DNA from: Desulfobacterales bacterium | GTDB lineage: Bacteria > Desulfobacterota > Desulfobacteria > Desulfobacterales > Desulfosalsimonadaceae | Assembly (NCBI GenBank): GCA_007135795.1 | Contig: SLIE01000091.1 | Location: 1-6,551 of the forward strand | Reading direction: 5' to 3' | Length of the DNA stretch: 6,551 nt | Part shown: positions 5,856 to 6,551 of the stretch, in pieces | Numbering within the stretch: position 1 is the first letter of the stretch | How the letters are laid out: the number at the start of each line of letters is the position of its first letter | The notes under the pieces: generated by a model | Told to the model about the DNA's origin: nothing | Databases searched by the model: none | What the model saw: the letters and a program-made list of their open reading frames with translations, nothing else | Position numbers and translations under genes: made by a program

Positions 5856-6551
5856 TCAATTACATTTTTTATTTTCCGGCAACACAGGGACAAAGGATTC
5901 CGGTGAATAAGACACATCAAACCAACTACGCTCGACTCGAAGCGCCATTGCAGCTGCTTCATTTTCAATCAGGAGAAGGTCAGGTACCACATGGCCATCA
6001 ACTAAAATTGTTGATGGTATCTCGGCCCGGTATTTCAACCTCCGGAAGCCGAAAAACTCTACTGTATGGGCACGGGACATGTCAGGTGAAAAATAAATTT
6101 TCCCGACCATGCCATAAAACCGCCGGTGCATTATCATCACCGGCCCTGTGCTTTCCTCTTCAATCCATGCCGTATCATGAGGAACCAGCGGGATACCACC
6201 GCCCAGCAGAACCACAAGATCAGCAACTTCCATATCGATTCCGGCGAGCCTGCCCAGGTTTCTTTCCCGAGTGCTGATCTTCCGGTAACATCCATTTTCT
6301 GGATAAATAAAGTGACACGCTTCCCCGTCACAAATCAACCGGATGCTCGGCTGTCCGGCAATACCGATGGATTCCACCCGGAAGCGCCATTGATCAGGGA
6401 CCCCCAGCCAGGCTCCTCTGAAAGACCATGTCTCCTGATCAGAAATAAAGCGCAGCGTGCCTATTCCCGTATATGGCCGGATATCCTCGTTGCGACTTTC
6501 AAGTCTGGCAAGCTGAAACCGGGCAGGATCGGATTTTTGCGCCGGCATATC
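5856..6551 (-). CDS. LolB/DUF4292-like protein, probably exported lipoprotein (5' end cut by window edge)
   Basis: The frame stays open to the right edge, with a codon before the first visible methionine (6548), so the true N-terminus is probably outside. Over 231 visible codons the protein shows many alternating beta-type segments: TGIGTLRF, then WSFRGAWLG, WRFRVESIG, SIRLICDGEACHFIYP and YRKIST. This resembles the half-barrel seen in LolA/LolB and DUF4292 proteins, which carry or receive lipoproteins and lipids in the periplasm. Members usually begin with a lipoprotein signal peptide and a cysteine; that region would lie beyond the edge and cannot be checked. Family assignment rests on this pattern and is moderate; that it is a real gene is much surer. 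It ends 28 nt before the ATP-grasp gene and is the first visible gene of that operon. Confidence 0.6.
   Translation of the reverse strand, partial: DMPAQKSDPARFQLARLESRNEDIRPYTGIGTLRFISDQETWSFRGAWLGVPDQWRFRVESIGIAGQPSIRLICDGEACHFIYPENGCYRKISTRERNLGRLAGIDMEVADLVVLLGGGIPLVPHDTAWIEEESTGPVMIMHRRFYGMVGKIYFSPDMSRAHTVEFFGFRRLKYRAEIPSTILVDGHVVPDLLLIENEAAAMALRVERSWFDVSYSPESFVPVLPENKKCN

Noticed and set aside
5588..6277. 229-codon open frame on the plus strand
   Set aside because: It is antisense to both the ATP-grasp and LolB-like genes, crosses their boundary, and shows no family features.

Overview
The window is about 6.5 kb of bacterial chromosome with moderate GC. Every credible gene lies on the minus strand, so transcription runs from the right edge to the left. 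The MutS, LapA-type and RimK-like proteins point to a Gram-negative bacterium. The wording of the ATP-grasp and dNTPase-like proteins reminds me of sulfate-reducing Desulfobacterota (former Deltaproteobacteria). That placement comes from memory of family sequences and is only moderately secure.

In transcription order, right to left, the layout is as follows. (1) A LolB/DUF4292-like, probably exported or lipoprotein gene is cut by the right edge (5856-6551). (2) A RimK-like ATP-grasp ligase follows (5042-5827). (3) An HD-domain dNTP triphosphohydrolase (dgt family, 3877-5061) overlaps the ligase by 20 bases and starts at a TTG behind a GGAGG inside the ligase gene. These three look like one operon. 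(4) After a weak hairpin there is a very good sigma70-type promoter (TTGATA-N16-TATAAT), then a leader of roughly 410 nt with no obvious protein. (5) A small two-helix LapA-domain membrane protein (2978-3370) follows with a strong Shine-Dalgarno. (6) A 361-bp gap carries a MITE-like palindromic element. (7) mutS (1-2616) is complete except for its last few codons beyond the left edge.

mutS (mismatch repair) and dgt (dNTP pool control) both affect replication fidelity, but they are in separate transcription units here, so a functional link is only a possibility. The window is mostly a housekeeping region. The parts the genes do not explain are the two intergenic stretches: the long lapA leader with a 10-bp inverted repeat, and the paired GC-rich hairpins upstream of mutS. 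I see no CRISPR array, tRNA, rRNA, transposase gene or defence system.
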